DNA of 5,530 nucleotides from an uncultured Faecalibacterium sp. (lineage in GTDB: Bacteria > Bacillota > Clostridia > Oscillospirales > Ruminococcaceae), in NCBI GenBank assembly GCA_900765105.1, contig CAAFQM010000266.1, positions 1 to 5,530 of the forward strand, read 5' to 3'. Positions 5,006-5,530 of the stretch are shown piece after piece. Under the pieces are notes generated by a model. It was given only the letters and a program-made list of their open reading frames with translations, was not told the origin of the DNA and did no database searches. A program made the translations under genes and the position numbers. Every line of letters begins with the position of its first letter. The first letter of the stretch is position 1.

Positions 5006-5530
5006 TCAAACGGGGTGGGACTGATTGGTGTAGTCCACGTGATCGCCGTCAACGCCCTGCTTTTTTGCATTGCGCTTGTCGAAGAACTTGGGTGCGACCT
5101 GCGGGAACATTGCGTAGGTCAGCACGTCCTCTTCCTGCGTTGCCCACTTGGCGGCCTCAGCCTTCAGCTTGTCCATCTCGGGAGCCAGCGTATCGGCAAA
5201 GCGGCAGGTGATGGGCTGCTCGTCGCCCAGGATCTTCTTGGTGAACTCGGGCTTGATGGGAGCGGGAGTCTTGCCGTAGTCGCCGTGGACCAGGCCCTTG
5301 AACTCCTTGGTGACCATCTTATAGCGCTCGCCCAGGATGACGTTGAACACGGCCTGCGTACCGACGATCTGGCTGGTGGGGGTGACCAGCGGCGGATAGC
5401 CTGCATCCTCGCGGACGCGGGGGATCTCGGCCAGCACTTCATCCAGCTTGTCTTCCTTGCCGGCATCCTTCAGCTGCTTGAGCATGTTGGAGAACATGCC
5501 GCCCGGCACCTGATACAGCAGGGTGTTGGC
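5006..5530 (-). CDS. Oxaloacetate decarboxylase alpha / pyruvate carboxylase subunit B type, C-terminal part
   Basis: The visible 174 residues are the C-terminal end of a carboxytransferase; the start lies beyond the right edge and the frame is open to base 5530. YQVPGGMFSNML at the left end of the fragment is the conserved beginning of the PYC_OADA domain, followed by PLVTPTSQIVGTQAVFNV and EDVLTYAMFPQVAPKFF. Such subunits move the carboxyl group between biotin and pyruvate/oxaloacetate, in a Na+-pumping decarboxylase or a two-subunit pyruvate carboxylase. The protein ends about 15 residues after the PYC_OADA core, so no biotinyl domain (with its MKM motif) is fused here; a separate biotin carrier protein would be needed. 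The short tail, NAKKQGVDGDHVDYTNQ, is hydrophilic. The metal-binding catalytic barrel is outside the window. I therefore leave the symbol blank: oadA and pycB cannot be told apart from this piece. It is followed by its own terminator. Confidence 0.9.
   Translation of the reverse strand, partial: ANTLLYQVPGGMFSNMLKQLKDAGKEDKLDEVLAEIPRVREDAGYPPLVTPTSQIVGTQAVFNVILGERYKMVTKEFKGLVHGDYGKTPAPIKPEFTKKILGDEQPITCRFADTLAPEMDKLKAEAAKWATQEEDVLTYAMFPQVAPKFFDKRNAKKQGVDGDHVDYTNQSHPV

Overview
The window looks like ordinary chromosome of an anaerobic, fairly GC-rich Gram-positive bacterium of the class Clostridia, most likely in or near the Oscillospiraceae/Ruminococcaceae (for example the Faecalibacterium group). 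This rests on the gene order yicC-remA-gmk-priA-def, which is a Firmicutes arrangement, on strong GGAGG-type ribosome binding sites, on two sigma-A-type promoters with 17-bp spacers, and on a biotin-dependent carboxytransferase subunit nearby. The genus is an inference. Every supported gene lies on the minus strand, so transcription runs from high to low coordinates.

Layout in the direction of transcription. (1) 5530-5006 is the C-terminal part of an oxaloacetate decarboxylase alpha / pyruvate carboxylase subunit B type protein. It is followed by a strong intrinsic terminator at 4959-4992. (2) A consensus-like promoter (4917-4945) drives a single 113-residue gene (4873-4532). That gene resembles only the N-terminal helix-turn-helix region of IS5-type transposases. 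It ends five bases before its own intrinsic terminator (4483-4526). (3) A second promoter (4403-4431) and a leader with a large dyad (4349-4399) precede a tight operon: yicC (endoribonuclease family), remA (DUF370 DNA-binding regulator), gmk (guanylate kinase), priA (replication restart helicase) and the first 87 codons of def (peptide deformylase), which runs off the left edge.

Within the operon the spacers are 18 to 21 bases, except for remA/gmk, which overlap by 11 bases. I see no terminator or convincing promoter between yicC and def, so the five genes are probably co-transcribed. They cover RNA processing or decay, gene regulation, GMP phosphorylation, replication restart and N-terminal maturation of nascent proteins. 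This is a housekeeping cluster. Compared with the Bacillus arrangement, rpoZ and coaBC are missing between gmk and priA.

I found no CRISPR array, tRNA, rRNA, intact mobile element or clear novel multi-gene system. The points most worth a second look are the autonomous transposase-type HTH gene, the dyad at the predicted start of the yicC operon transcript, and the unusual P-loop of the guanylate kinase.
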